A stretch of DNA of 41,714 nt, from positions 1 to 41,714 of the forward strand of contig NZ_JAAABL010000035.1 of NCBI RefSeq assembly GCF_009900765.1. The letters run 5' to 3'. This document shows, piece by piece, positions 1 to 7,451 of this stretch (positions within the stretch are counted from its first letter, which is position 1; every line of letters begins with the position of its first letter). The position numbers and the translations under genes are program-made. The DNA is from Rhodovarius lipocyclicus. Its GTDB lineage: Bacteria; Pseudomonadota; Alphaproteobacteria; Acetobacterales; Acetobacteraceae. The notes under the pieces were generated by a model, which had not been told where the DNA came from, made no database searches, and saw nothing but the letters and a program-made list of their open reading frames with translations.

Positions 1-53
1 TCAAGGTCAACATAGCTGAACAAGGAACCAGCCACCGCGTCGCTGCCGCGCAT
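1..53 (-). CDS. IS transposase, N-terminal fragment (cut by window edge)
   Basis: The reverse strand from an ATG at 53 reads MRGSDAVAGSLFSYVDL and runs off the left edge. This is the characteristic opening of a DUF772-type transposase (IS5/IS1182-like group), in which an MRG(S/A)D...GSLFSYVDLE start is typical. A GGGGTGAGA purine stretch lies just before the ATG. Only 17 residues are visible, so the element type and intactness cannot be judged. The match is from memory of the family; a search of the full gene outside the window would settle it. Confidence 0.7.
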   Translation of the reverse strand, partial: MRGSDAVAGSLFSYVDL

Positions 54-122
54 TCTCACCCCGTCCGACTGCGCCAACAGCGAATCATGGACGGGAAATT
101 CGGGCTACGAATTTCATCAGCC
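1..122 (-). mobile_element. Insertion sequence end (partial)
   Basis: The stretch between the transposase start (53) and the LysR stop codon (125) has lower GC than its neighbours and is probably the untranslated end of the same insertion sequence. On the reverse strand it starts near GCTGATGAAATTCG, a plausible terminal repeat. The other end lies outside the window, so the boundary at about 116-122 is an estimate. The element sits a few bases from the stop codon of the LysR gene, leaving that gene intact. Confidence 0.5.
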
Positions 123-124
123 TG

Positions 125-994
125 CTAAGCCGCCAGGCTGGCCGCCAGCCAATCCGTGAACAGGCGGCCGTCGGTCTGGCGGCTCAGGCCCGGGCGGCTG
201 ACCAGCCAATAGGCCGTGCCCGCCCCCATCTCAGGCCCCACCGCCACCAGCGTGCCGCGCGCCAGGTCGTCATCGGCGACCGGCAGCCGCGCCAGCGCCA
301 CGCCCAGCCCGGCGGCGGCCGCATCCAGCGCCATATGCGTCATGTCGAAACCCAACCCGCGTGAGGGATCGGGGGCCGGCATGCCATGCCAGCCCGCCCA
401 GGCATCCCAGCCGGTGTCGGTGGCGGTGTCATGGATGGCGGGCAGCCGGCCCAGCAGCTCCGGCAATGGGGTGGAGGCGTAGCGGGGCGCCGCCACCGGC
501 ACCACCCGCTCATCGGCCAGGTGGCGCCATTCGCCGGGGCCGCTGGGCGCCTGGGCCAGCCGGATGGCGGCATCGAAGCGGCCATCGCCCGGCGTCACCC
601 ATTCGCGCTCCGTGCTGATGCGCAGGGCCAGGCCCGGATGGTGGCGGCGCAGCGCGGACAGGCGCGGCATCAGCCAGCGCGTGGCGAAGCTGGGCGAGAC
701 CGAGATGGAGATGCCCGCCGCCTTCGCCCCCTTCAGCCGCCCCATGGCGCGGGAAATGCCCTCGAACGCCGCCGTCGCCTCCAGCAGCAGGTTCTCCCCG
801 GCCGGGGTCAGGGTCAGGCCGCGCGGGTCGCGGCGGAACAGGGCCACACCCAGCACATCCTCCAGCGTGCGCACGGCATGGCTGACGGCGCTGGGGGTGA
901 CGCCCAGCTCGGCGGCGGCGGCGGTGAAGCCGCCCAGGCGGCCCGCGGCCTCGAACAGGCGCAGCGGGGCCAGGGGTGGCAGGGTGTGTGACAT
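125..994 (-). CDS. LysR-family transcriptional regulator, GcvA-like
   Basis: A 289-residue LysR-type regulator. The N-terminal winged helix-turn-helix occupies about residues 6-65 (PLRLFEAAGRLGGFTAAAAELGVTPSAVSHAVRTLE). The rest is a periplasmic-binding-like effector domain with the GcvA-type signature SPSFATRWLMPRL. I chose the ATG at 994 because GGAGAG lies just upstream and the LysR domain begins there; an in-frame ATG at 1042 would add 16 unlikely residues. It is divergent from a DUF1127 small gene and a solute-binding protein gene, which are its obvious candidate targets. The effector cannot be inferred. The C-terminus (LFTDWLAASLAA) looks natural despite the adjacent IS. Confidence 0.93.
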   Translation of the reverse strand: MSHTLPPLAPLRLFEAAGRLGGFTAAAAELGVTPSAVSHAVRTLEDVLGVALFRRDPRGLTLTPAGENLLLEATAAFEGISRAMGRLKGAKAAGISISVSPSFATRWLMPRLSALRRHHPGLALRISTEREWVTPGDGRFDAAIRLAQAPSGPGEWRHLADERVVPVAAPRYASTPLPELLGRLPAIHDTATDTGWDAWAGWHGMPAPDPSRGLGFDMTHMALDAAAAGLGVALARLPVADDDLARGTLVAVGPEMGAGTAYWLVSRPGLSRQTDGRLFTDWLAASLAA

Positions 995-1047
995 GGCTCT
1001 CTCCGGCCCCGATGGCAGCAAAGGATGGCGCCGTTGCGCCACGAGAA

Positions 1048-1074
1048 TGTCAGCATGACTGTCACGTTACTGAC
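1048..1074. promoter_or_regulatory. Candidate LysR operator upstream of the regulator gene
   Basis: Overlapping dyads lie 54-80 bp upstream of the LysR start: TGTCAG and CTGTCA (one mismatch from perfect inversion) around a 5-nt centre, then GTCA and TGAC around CGTTAC. LysR regulators usually autoregulate from such sites in divergent promoters. This is inference from position and symmetry only. Confidence 0.3.
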
Positions 1075-1182
1075 GCGGGGCTGCGCCATGAGTCCCCCTC
1101 ATGCCGCATGACCAGCCCTTGCTGTTGCGGTGCGGCACGAAACGTCAGGCTCCCGCCCTCCTGTAACCGGAAGGCAAACGCC

Positions 1183-1278
1183 ATGACCCATCGCATCACC
1201 CCCACCCGCATCCGCCTGCCCCCGCACCGCAATCCGGCCCCGCGCCGCGCCCCCGGCCAAGGGAGCGGAGGACCATGA
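1183..1278 (+). CDS. Possible 31-residue leader ORF overlapping the DUF1127 start
   Basis: A small open frame, MTHRITPTRIRLPPHRNPAP and on to a GQGSGGP end, has a GGAAGG Shine-Dalgarno-like stretch and ends in an ATGA overlap with the DUF1127 start codon. The peptide is proline- and arginine-rich and matches no family I recognise. The overlap would allow translational coupling, but the downstream gene has a strong ribosome site of its own (GGAGCGGAGG), so this ORF could be chance in high-GC DNA. Confidence 0.3.
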   Translation: MTHRITPTRIRLPPHRNPAPRRAPGQGSGGP

Positions 1279-1427
1279 AGGCCGCGCTGTCCTGGCTGCT
1301 GGATGCCTATGAGCGCTGGCGGGATCGCCGCCTGCTGGAGGAGATGACGGAGCGCGACCTGCGCGACATGGGCCTGACGCGCCAGCAAGTCCGGCGCGAG
1401 GCGGAAAAGCCGTTCTGGCGCGTCTGA
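1275..1427 (+). CDS. DUF1127 (YjiS-like) small protein
   Basis: A 50-residue arginine-rich protein starting MKAALSWLLDAYERWRDRR. Residues 18-48 carry the DUF1127 core: a LLEEMTERDLRDMGLTRQQV helix pair followed by the closing KPFWR. In characterised alphaproteobacterial relatives, small arginine-rich DUF1127 proteins have been linked to RNA binding, phosphate or carbon metabolism and stress adaptation; the role here is unknown. GGAGCGGAGG immediately precedes the ATG. It is divergent from the LysR gene, a common neighbourhood for this family, and sits 88 bp before the solute-binding protein gene, so it may be co-transcribed with it. Confidence 0.85.
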   Translation: MKAALSWLLDAYERWRDRRLLEEMTERDLRDMGLTRQQVRREAEKPFWRV

Positions 1428-1515
1428 CCGGCCCACCGGTTGGGCCAACGCTTGCATGGATGCCGCGCGGCTGCCACGCTGCGCGGCATTGCCAAACCCG
1501 CAAAGGGAAACGTCC

Positions 1516-2748
1516 ATGAGCCTTTTCACCCGACGCGCCGCCATGGGCGGCGCCGCCGGCGTCTTCGCCACATCCGCCACCCCGGGCCGCGCCCAGAATC
1601 AGGTCATCAAGATCGGCGTGCTGGCCGATTTCTCGGGGCCCTACCGCTCCACTTCCGGTCCCACCAGCCTGGCCGCCGCCCAGCAGGCGGTGGAGGATAT
1701 GGGCCTGGCCGCCCGCGGCATCCGCGTGGAGGTGCTGCAGGGCGACCACCAGAACCGCCCCGATGCCGCCCTCGCCCTCGCCCGGCGCTGGATCGACCAG
1801 GACGGCGTGGACATGATCTGCGAAACCAACAACTCCGCCGTGGCACTCGCGGTGGCGAACCTGGTGAAGGAGAAGGACAAGCTCCAGCTCTCCTCCGGCG
1901 CGGCGAGTTCGGCGCTGACGGGCGCGCAGTGCAGCACCCACACCGTCCACTGGACCTATGATACCTGGATGTTCGCCAATGTGGTGGGCGGCGCCACGGT
2001 GCGGGCGGGCGGCGACAGCTGGTACTTCCTGACCGCCGACTATGCCTTCGGCCACCAGCTGGAACGCGACACCAGCAGCTTCGTGCAGCGCGCGGGCGGG
2101 CGGGTGCTGGGCACGGCGCGCTTCCCCTTCCCCGGCACCTCCGACTTCTCCTCCTTCCTGCTGCAGGCCCAGGCCAGCCGCGCGAAGGTGGTGGGCCTGG
2201 GCATGGCCGCCGCCGATACCGTGACCTGCGTGAAGCAGGCCCATGAATTCGGCCTGACCCGGCGCGGCCAGAAGCTGGCCGGCATGATCATGTTCGTGCA
2301 GGACGTGCGCGGCATCGGGCTGGAGGCCGCCCAGGGCATGCTGCTGTCCGAGGTCTTCTACCACGACCTGAACGACCGCACCCGGGGCCTCGCGCAACGC
2401 ATCTTCCGCCGCACCCCCGACAACATGCCCAGCCAGGAACACGCCGGCACCTATTCCTGCGTGGTGCACTACCTCAAGGCCGTGGAGCAGGTGGGCGTGG
2501 CGCAGGCCAAATCCAGCGGCATGGCGGTGCTGGAGGTGATGAAGCGCATGCCCACCGACGACGACGCCTTCGGCCCGGGCCGCATCCGCGAGGACAACCG
2601 CAAGATCCACCCCGCCTACCTGTTCGAGGTGAAGTCGCCGGCCGAAAGCCGGGGGCCGTGGGATTTCTACAAGCTGGTCTCGACCGTCGGCACCGAGGAA
2701 GCGTTCCGCCCGATCGCCGAGGGCGGCTGCCCGCTGATCCGGGCCTGA
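1516..2748 (+). CDS. ABC transporter substrate-binding protein (Peripla_BP_6, LivK/UrtA type)
   Basis: A 410-residue periplasmic binding protein of the branched-chain amino acid/amide class. The N-terminus MSLFTRRAAMGGAAG reads as a twin-arginine-type signal ending near PGRAQ. The mature part opens with VIKIGVLADFSGPYRSTSG, typical of the family, and the two-lobe fold covers the whole length. The start at 1516 follows AAAGGGAAACG. No permease or ATPase genes are adjacent, so it is either an orphan receptor or works with a transporter elsewhere. The ligand cannot be read from sequence; these families bind amino acids, amides, urea or aromatic acids. Confidence 0.9.
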   Translation: MSLFTRRAAMGGAAGVFATSATPGRAQNQVIKIGVLADFSGPYRSTSGPTSLAAAQQAVEDMGLAARGIRVEVLQGDHQNRPDAALALARRWIDQDGVDMICETNNSAVALAVANLVKEKDKLQLSSGAASSALTGAQCSTHTVHWTYDTWMFANVVGGATVRAGGDSWYFLTADYAFGHQLERDTSSFVQRAGGRVLGTARFPFPGTSDFSSFLLQAQASRAKVVGLGMAAADTVTCVKQAHEFGLTRRGQKLAGMIMFVQDVRGIGLEAAQGMLLSEVFYHDLNDRTRGLAQRIFRRTPDNMPSQEHAGTYSCVVHYLKAVEQVGVAQAKSSGMAVLEVMKRMPTDDDAFGPGRIREDNRKIHPAYLFEVKSPAESRGPWDFYKLVSTVGTEEAFRPIAEGGCPLIRA

Positions 2749-2755
2749 TAGGTGC

Positions 2756-2776
2756 TCCGGGGGCCCTGCCCCCGGA
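2756..2776. terminator. 9-3-9 perfect palindrome after the binding-protein gene
   Basis: Perfect 9-bp arms (TCCGGGGGC and its complement) enclose a CCT loop, 8 bp after the stop codon. There is no T-run, so classic intrinsic termination is doubtful. The arm-3-arm geometry and GGGC-N3-GCCC centre match palindromes near 13.1, 22.8 and 41.5 kb. Confidence 0.55.
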
Positions 2777-2853
2777 CACCGCCATGCCAGCCCTGCCGCC
2801 AAAGCGCATCACGCCGCTTGCACCCGCGCCCCGCCGGACGCATTTTTGCGGCC

Positions 2854-3663
2854 ATGGACAGAAGCGCAGGCGAATCCCGCCGCATCCCCCTTCACGCGCC
2901 CCAGGATTTCGAGGGCATGCGCCGCGCCGGCCAGCTGGCCGCGGAATGCCTCGACATGATCGGCCCGCATGTGCGCCCCGGCGTGACCACCGGCCATCTG
3001 GACGACCTGATCCTGGAATTCATCCTGGCCAAGGGCGCGACCTCCGCCACCATCGGCTATCGCGGCTACACCAAGGCCAGCTGCATCAGCATCAACCATG
3101 TGGTCTGCCACGGCATCCCGGGCGACCGCGTGCTGATGGACGGCGACATCCTGAACATCGACGTCACCGTCATCCTGGATGGCTGGTTCGGCGACACCAG
3201 CCGCATGTACACGGCCGGCCACGTCAGCACCAAGGCGCAGCGCCTGATGGACGTGACCTATGAATGCCTGATGCGTGGCATCGCCGCCGTGAAGCCCGGC
3301 GCCACGCTGGGCGATGTGGGCCACGCCATCCAGAGCTATGCCGAGAGCTTCCGCTTCTCGGTGGTGCGGGATTTCTGCGGCCATGGCATCGGGCGCACCT
3401 TCCATGCCTCGCCCAACGTGCTGCATTTCGGCCGCCCCGGTGAGGGCGTGGTGCTGAAGCCCGGCATGTTCTTCACCATCGAGCCGATGATCAATGCCGG
3501 CCGCCCGGAGGTGAAGGTGCTGGACGATGGCTGGACCGCCGTGACGCGCGACCGCAGCCTGTCGGCGCAGTTCGAGCACATGATCGGCGTGACCGAGACG
3601 GGGTGCGAGGTCTTCACCTACTCCCCCGCCGGCTATCACAAGCCCCCCTATACGTGGCGCTGA
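2854..3663 (+). CDS. map: Methionine aminopeptidase, type I
   Basis: A 269-residue cytosolic dimetal enzyme that removes the initiator methionine from nascent proteins. All five metal ligands are present in canonical context: Asp103 (NIDVTV), Asp114 (FGDTS), His177 (GHGIG), Glu210 (TIEPMI) and Glu241 (QFEHM). The substrate-site histidine is His86 (CHGIP). Length matches the E. coli type I enzyme. I start at the ATG at 2854 because the longer in-frame option adds 34 residues with no family counterpart. The TGA at 3661-3663 is followed, in the same frame, by a TetR-like coding sequence. Confidence 0.96.
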   Translation: MDRSAGESRRIPLHAPQDFEGMRRAGQLAAECLDMIGPHVRPGVTTGHLDDLILEFILAKGATSATIGYRGYTKASCISINHVVCHGIPGDRVLMDGDILNIDVTVILDGWFGDTSRMYTAGHVSTKAQRLMDVTYECLMRGIAAVKPGATLGDVGHAIQSYAESFRFSVVRDFCGHGIGRTFHASPNVLHFGRPGEGVVLKPGMFFTIEPMINAGRPEVKVLDDGWTAVTRDRSLSAQFEHMIGVTETGCEVFTYSPAGYHKPPYTWR

Positions 3664-3666
3664 GCG

Positions 3667-4182
3667 ATCGCCCGCGCGGCCTATCATCACGGTGACCTGC
3701 GCCGCGCCCTGCTGGACGCGGCGCGCCGGCTGACGGCCGAACAGGGCCCGGGCGCCTTCAGCCTGCTGGATGCCGCCCGCGCCTGCGGGGTCTCGGCCTC
3801 CGCCCCCTACAAGCATTTCGAGAGCCGGGCCGCGCTGATGGCCGAACTCGCGGCCGAAGGCTATGCCGCGCTGGGCGAGCGCCTGTCCGCCGCGCGGGAT
3901 TTCCAGGCGATGGGCCAGGCCTATCTGGCCTTCGCGCGGGAGGAACCGGGCTGGTACGCGGCCATGTTCCAGCCCGGCAGCCTGGCCAGCGGCGCCCCCG
4001 CAGGGCATGGCGGCTTCGCCCGGCTGATGGCCCATATGCCCGAGGGCCAGCAGCGCACCGCCGCCGTCGCGGTGTGGGCGCTGTCGCATGGGCTGGCCTC
4101 GCTGGAACGCGCCGGCGCGCTGGGCGCGGAACAGGCGGAGGCGGTGCTGTGCACTGCAGTGCCCAGGATGACTAAGGGATAG
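3667..4182 (+). CDS. TetR/AcrR-family regulator lacking a standard start codon
   Basis: The frame just after the map stop reads IARAAYHHGDLRRALLDAAR, then a helix-turn-helix (SLLDAARACGVSASAPYKHF) and a short C-terminal domain, 171 residues in all. This is the usual N-terminus of a TetR subfamily that normally opens M-A-R-x-x-Y-H-H-G-D-L. The expected initiator falls on ATC at 3667. No ATG, GTG or TTG lies between the map TGA (3663) and the ATG at 3838, which would delete the DNA-binding domain. There is no clear ribosome site. It may use the near-cognate AUC start by coupling to map, be made by readthrough of TGA, or be a start-loss pseudogene. The rest of the frame is intact. Its 3' end overlaps the LacI gene by 11 bp, tail to tail. 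Confidence 0.7.
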   Translation: MARAAYHHGDLRRALLDAARRLTAEQGPGAFSLLDAARACGVSASAPYKHFESRAALMAELAAEGYAALGERLSAARDFQAMGQAYLAFAREEPGWYAAMFQPGSLASGAPAGHGGFARLMAHMPEGQQRTAAVAVWALSHGLASLERAGALGAEQAEAVLCTAVPRMTKG

Positions 4183-5197
4183 CCCGGCAGGATTGCCGCA
4201 CCACCAGCGTGGTCGGCAGTTTCAGCGCGCGCCCGGTGTCCGGCGCCTCGCCACGCATGCGTTCCAGCAGCATGGTGGCGGCGTGGCGGCCCATCTCGGC
4301 CAGATCCCACGCGATAGCGGTCACGGGCGGGGCATACAGTTCCGCCAGTTCCGAATCGCTGCCCGAGACCAGCGACACGTCCTCCCCCACCCGCAGGCCC
4401 AGCGCCCGCAGCGCGCGCAGGCAGCCGCCCAGCATGTCCATCGCCGCCACGAAGATGGCGGTGGGCGGTTCCGCCAGGCTCATCAGCGCCATCGTCTCCC
4501 GGAAGGCATCCTCGGAGGTCAGCACGCGGTCGCGCAACAGATGCGCGTCGGGCACGGCCGGCGCCAGGGCGCGGCGGAACCCCTCCACCCTGCTGCGAGA
4601 GGGCGCGGCCTTGGTATCGCCCACCAGCAGGGCGATGCGGCGGTGACCCAGTTGCAGCAGGTGGCGCGTGGCGGCCTCCGCCCCCGCGGCGTGGTCGGCC
4701 GTGACCCGGTCCAGCTCCGGCAGGTGGTCGCGGTCGATCAGCAGCACGGGCATGGGGGCGGCATGCAGCGCGTCGATCACGCCCGGGTGGCTCTCGTCGC
4801 TGATGGTGGTCATCACCCCATCCACCCGGCGCGCGGCGCAGGCGCGCAGCAGCGCCATCTCCACCTCCGGGCTGTTGGTGGTGCTGGACAGCAGCAGGGT
4901 GTAGCCGGCCTCCCGCAGCACGCGCTCGGCTTCCTTGATGAACAGCGCGAAGCGGGGGATGTCGAAGTCGCGGATGGCGCAGGCCACCAGGTGGGTGCTG
5001 CCGCCGCGCATGCTCTGGGCCACGCTGTCGCGCTCATAGCCCATCTCGGCGATGGCGGCGCGCACGCGGCTACGCACCGGCTCCGTCACGGTCGGATGGT
5101 CGTTGAGCACGCGAGAGACGGTGCCCACGGCCACCCCGGCCGCGCGCGCCACATCGCGGATCTTCACCCGTTCCGGCAAACTCGCCTCCCACCCCAT
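4172..5197 (-). CDS. LacI-family transcriptional regulator
   Basis: A 341-residue repressor. The LacI helix-turn-helix and hinge lie at about residues 11-60 (VKIRDVARAAGVAVGTVSRVLNDHPTVTE), followed by a sugar-binding-protein-like core (LVACAIRDFDIPRFALFIKEAERVLREAGY...). The start at 5197 is preferred over 5245 because the longer form would place its ATG inside a LacI-type operator (5233-5244). It is divergent from an MFS exporter gene, and a second matching palindrome precedes the dehydrogenase gene at 6546. It therefore probably controls itself and those two genes. The inducer is unknown; a sugar acid or similar small metabolite would fit the neighbours. Confidence 0.93.
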   Translation of the reverse strand: MGWEASLPERVKIRDVARAAGVAVGTVSRVLNDHPTVTEPVRSRVRAAIAEMGYERDSVAQSMRGGSTHLVACAIRDFDIPRFALFIKEAERVLREAGYTLLLSSTTNSPEVEMALLRACAARRVDGVMTTISDESHPGVIDALHAAPMPVLLIDRDHLPELDRVTADHAAGAEAATRHLLQLGHRRIALLVGDTKAAPSRSRVEGFRRALAPAVPDAHLLRDRVLTSEDAFRETMALMSLAEPPTAIFVAAMDMLGGCLRALRALGLRVGEDVSLVSGSDSELAELYAPPVTAIAWDLAEMGRHAATMLLERMRGEAPDTGRALKLPTTLVVRQSCRAIP

Positions 5198-5217
5198 TCC
5201 GGCGCCTATTCTGACGA

Positions 5218-5250
5218 TTGACGTGGCGCCGGTGAAACGTTTCATATCAA
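5218..5250 (+). promoter_or_regulatory. Candidate promoter of the MFS gene, overlapping the LacI operator
   Basis: TTGACG at 5218-5223 is a good -35 hexamer. A weak -10 (TTCATA at 5241-5246 with a 17-bp spacer, or nearby) falls a few bases before the ATG at 5254, so the transcript would have almost no leader. The palindrome at 5233-5244 occupies the spacer, the classic position for repression. Confidence 0.4.
5233..5244. promoter_or_regulatory. LacI-family operator (TGAAACGTTTCA)
   Basis: A perfect 12-bp palindrome with the central CG step typical of LacI-family operators, in the divergent region between the LacI and MFS genes. With flanks it reads GGTGAAACGTTTCAT, matching 13 of 15 positions of the reverse complement of the site at 6499-6513. 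Two such sites around one regulator's target genes make this a strong prediction, though binding is not shown. Confidence 0.75.
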
Positions 5251-5253
5251 ACG

Positions 5254-6480
5254 ATGACTTCTGCTGGAAGCGGTACCGTTACAATTCACCAGACAGGCTT
5301 CGGCCGGGTGGCGCTGCTGGGGGCGATCGCCTTCGTCAGCGCGATGGGGGCCACCATCGTCTTCCCGCTGGGGCCTTTCGTGGCGCGGGACCTGGGCGTG
5401 CCGCTGGAATGGGCGGCGCTGACCAGCAGCGTGTTCACCGCCTCGGCCGGGGTGGGTGGGCTGATCGGGGCGCTGTTCCTGTCGCGGTTCAGCAGGCGGG
5501 CGTCGCTGGTGGGCTCGCTCGGCGGGCTGGGGCTGTTCATGCTGGCCACCGGCGCCGCGCCGGATTTCGTGACCATGCTGGGGGCGCGGGTGCTGGCCGG
5601 GCTGTGCGCCGGGCCGCTGATGGCCGCCGTGCTGACCATCATCGTGGATGCGGTGCCGGAGGAACGGCGCAACCGCGCGGTCAGCACCGTCACCGGCTCC
5701 TACGGGCTGGCGCTGGTGCTGGGGCTGCCTTTCGCGCTGTTCCTCAGCGGCCATCTGGGCGGGTGGCGCACGCCCTTCCTGGCGCTGGGCGCGGGGTGCC
5801 TGGCGCTGGTGCCGCCGGCCTGGCGCATGCTGGCGCCGCCGCCGGGCAGCCAGCCCGCCATCCTGCCGCGCGTGACGCCGCAGGCCCTGCTGCGCCTGCT
5901 GCTGCGCCCCGAAAGCCTGACCGGGCTGGGGCTGATCGCGGGCGCGTCCTTCGCCACGCTGCTGATCTCACCCAATATCAGCGCCTTCGCGCTGGGCAAT
6001 GCCGGCGTCAGTGAGAGCGGGCTGCGGCTGATCTTCCTGATCGGCGGCGGCCTGGCCCTGCTGACCACCCGGCTGACCGGCTGGGCGATGGACCGCATCG
6101 GCCCCCTGCCCGCTTCCCTGTGCGTGGGCACCGCGATCACGCTGGTGATCGGCGCGGCCTTCCTGGCGCGGCTGCCGCAGGCGCTGGTGGTGCCGGTGCT
6201 GGGCATGGTGCTGGCGGTGCAACTGGCACGCAGCACCGTGGCGCAGGGCAGCGCGACCCGCGTGGCCAGCCCCGCCGAGCGCATCACCTATCAATGCCTG
6301 GTGGCGGCCTGCACCAGCCTGGCCCAGGCGCTGGGCGCGGGCTTCTCGACGCTGGTCCTGCGGGAGGCCCCGGGCGGCGGGCTGTGGGGCATGGAATGGC
6401 TGGCGCTGCTGAGCATCCTGGTGGCCTGGACGGCGCCGGTGCTGGTGGTGGTGCTGGGGCGCGTGCTGCCGGCGCGCTGA
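5254..6480 (+). CDS. Major facilitator superfamily transporter
   Basis: A 408-residue inner-membrane protein with about 12 hydrophobic segments. The loop between segments 2 and 3 (GALFLSRFSRRASLVGSLGG) corresponds to the MFS signature motif. Overall it resembles the drug/sugar-efflux (AraJ-like) proton antiporters. It is divergent from the LacI gene with an operator in the promoter and lies upstream of a DUF1932 dehydrogenase. Export of, or exchange for, the metabolite handled by that dehydrogenase is a reasonable guess. There is no obvious Shine-Dalgarno before ATG 5254, consistent with a near-leaderless transcript. Confidence 0.9.
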   Translation: MTSAGSGTVTIHQTGFGRVALLGAIAFVSAMGATIVFPLGPFVARDLGVPLEWAALTSSVFTASAGVGGLIGALFLSRFSRRASLVGSLGGLGLFMLATGAAPDFVTMLGARVLAGLCAGPLMAAVLTIIVDAVPEERRNRAVSTVTGSYGLALVLGLPFALFLSGHLGGWRTPFLALGAGCLALVPPAWRMLAPPPGSQPAILPRVTPQALLRLLLRPESLTGLGLIAGASFATLLISPNISAFALGNAGVSESGLRLIFLIGGGLALLTTRLTGWAMDRIGPLPASLCVGTAITLVIGAAFLARLPQALVVPVLGMVLAVQLARSTVAQGSATRVASPAERITYQCLVAACTSLAQALGAGFSTLVLREAPGGGLWGMEWLALLSILVAWTAPVLVVVLGRVLPAR

Positions 6481-6499
6481 TCGCGCTTGCGCGGCCTGA

Positions 6500-6511
6500 T
6501 GAACCGGTTCA
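6500..6511. promoter_or_regulatory. Second LacI-type operator (TGAACCGGTTCA)
   Basis: A perfect 12-bp palindrome in the 65-bp gap between the MFS and DUF1932 genes. It differs from the operator at 5233-5244 at only two symmetric positions, and the matching flanks (GG and T on the reverse strand) are also shared. It probably lets the same LacI regulator act on the downstream gene, by roadblock, looping or repression of a local promoter. Confidence 0.6.
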
Positions 6512-6545
6512 CCATTCCCGCTCCCCACCGGAGAGGCCCCCAGCC

Positions 6546-7442
6546 ATGACCACCCCCGTGATCGGTTTCGTGGGTTTCGGAGAGGCCGCGCAATGCTTCG
6601 CCGCCCATCTGGCCACCCAGGGCCAGCCGCCCATGCCGGTGTACTGTGACGGCCCCACCAACCACCCGCCCTACAGCGACGCCTTCCGCGCCAAGGCCGC
6701 CAGCCTGGGCGCGGAACCCATGGACAGCCTGCGGGCGCTGATGGCCCGGGCGGATATCGTGTTCTCCGCCGTGGTGGTCGCCACGGCGGCCCAGGTGGGC
6801 CAGGCTATCGCCGCCCTGGCCCGGCCGGGCATGCTGGTGGTGGACATCAATGCCTCCACCCCGCGCGCCAAGCTGGCGGTGGCACAGGCCGTCACGGCGC
6901 GCGGCGCGGCCTTCGTGGATGCGAACCTGATGGGCGCGGTCAGCCTGTATGGCGCCCGCGTGCCGCTCTATGCCTCCGGCGACGGCATGGCGCGCTTCCT
7001 GCGGGTCTTCACCCCGCTCGGCTTCACCATCGAGGATGCGGGCCCCCTGCCCGGCACCGCCGCCGCCGTGAAGCTGCTGCGCAGCGTCGTCACCAAAGGC
7101 ATCGAGGCGCTGGTGATGGAGGCCCTGACCGCCGCCACCCTGGCCGGCGTGCGCCCGGAGGCGCTGCGCGGTATCTGCGAGCCGATGGACGCCACCAGTT
7201 TCAGCGGCTTCCTGGACATGTGCGTGCGCACCGACGTGCTGCACGCCGAACGCCGCGCCGTGGAGATGGAGGGCGTGGCCGATGGCCTGCGGGAGATGGG
7301 GGTGGAGCCCCTGATGACCACGGCCACCGCCGCGCGGCTACGGGCCTCGGCGGCGCTGGGGCTGCGGGGGGAATTCGCGGCGCGGAAGGGCTATGACGCC
7401 GCCCAGGTGCTGGATGCCTATGCGGCCGCGATGCGGGGCTGA
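6546..7442 (+). CDS. NAD(P)-dependent dehydrogenase, DUF1932 (6-phosphogluconate dehydrogenase superfamily)
   Basis: A 298-residue beta-hydroxyacid-dehydrogenase-like enzyme. The N-terminal Rossmann fold opens with VIGFVGFGEAAQCFAAHL (glycine-rich nucleotide loop), continues with ADIVFSAVV and VVDINASTP, and the C-terminal helical domain matches DUF1932 (TDVLHAERRAVEMEGVADGLREMG). The GTAAAVKLLRS segment supplies the conserved catalytic lysine of the superfamily. The substrate is unknown; relatives act on 3-hydroxy acids. It starts 65 bp after the MFS stop, behind GGAGAGG, and a LacI-type palindrome lies in that gap, so both genes are probably one regulon. Confidence 0.88.
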   Translation: MTTPVIGFVGFGEAAQCFAAHLATQGQPPMPVYCDGPTNHPPYSDAFRAKAASLGAEPMDSLRALMARADIVFSAVVVATAAQVGQAIAALARPGMLVVDINASTPRAKLAVAQAVTARGAAFVDANLMGAVSLYGARVPLYASGDGMARFLRVFTPLGFTIEDAGPLPGTAAAVKLLRSVVTKGIEALVMEALTAATLAGVRPEALRGICEPMDATSFSGFLDMCVRTDVLHAERRAVEMEGVADGLREMGVEPLMTTATAARLRASAALGLRGEFAARKGYDAAQVLDAYAAAMRG

Positions 7443-7451
7443 CGCCCCGCC

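Noticed and set aside
1099-2802. 567-residue reverse-strand open frame opposite the binding-protein gene
   Set aside because: Its His/Gly/Ala-rich, low-complexity composition is typical of the antisense frame of a high-GC gene. It lacks any domain and lies over a clear Peripla_BP_6 gene.
4151-4162. Perfect palindrome GCACTGCAGTGC near the TetR 3' end
   Set aside because: It lies inside coding sequence and is isolated; no second copy was found near a promoter, so chance is sufficient.
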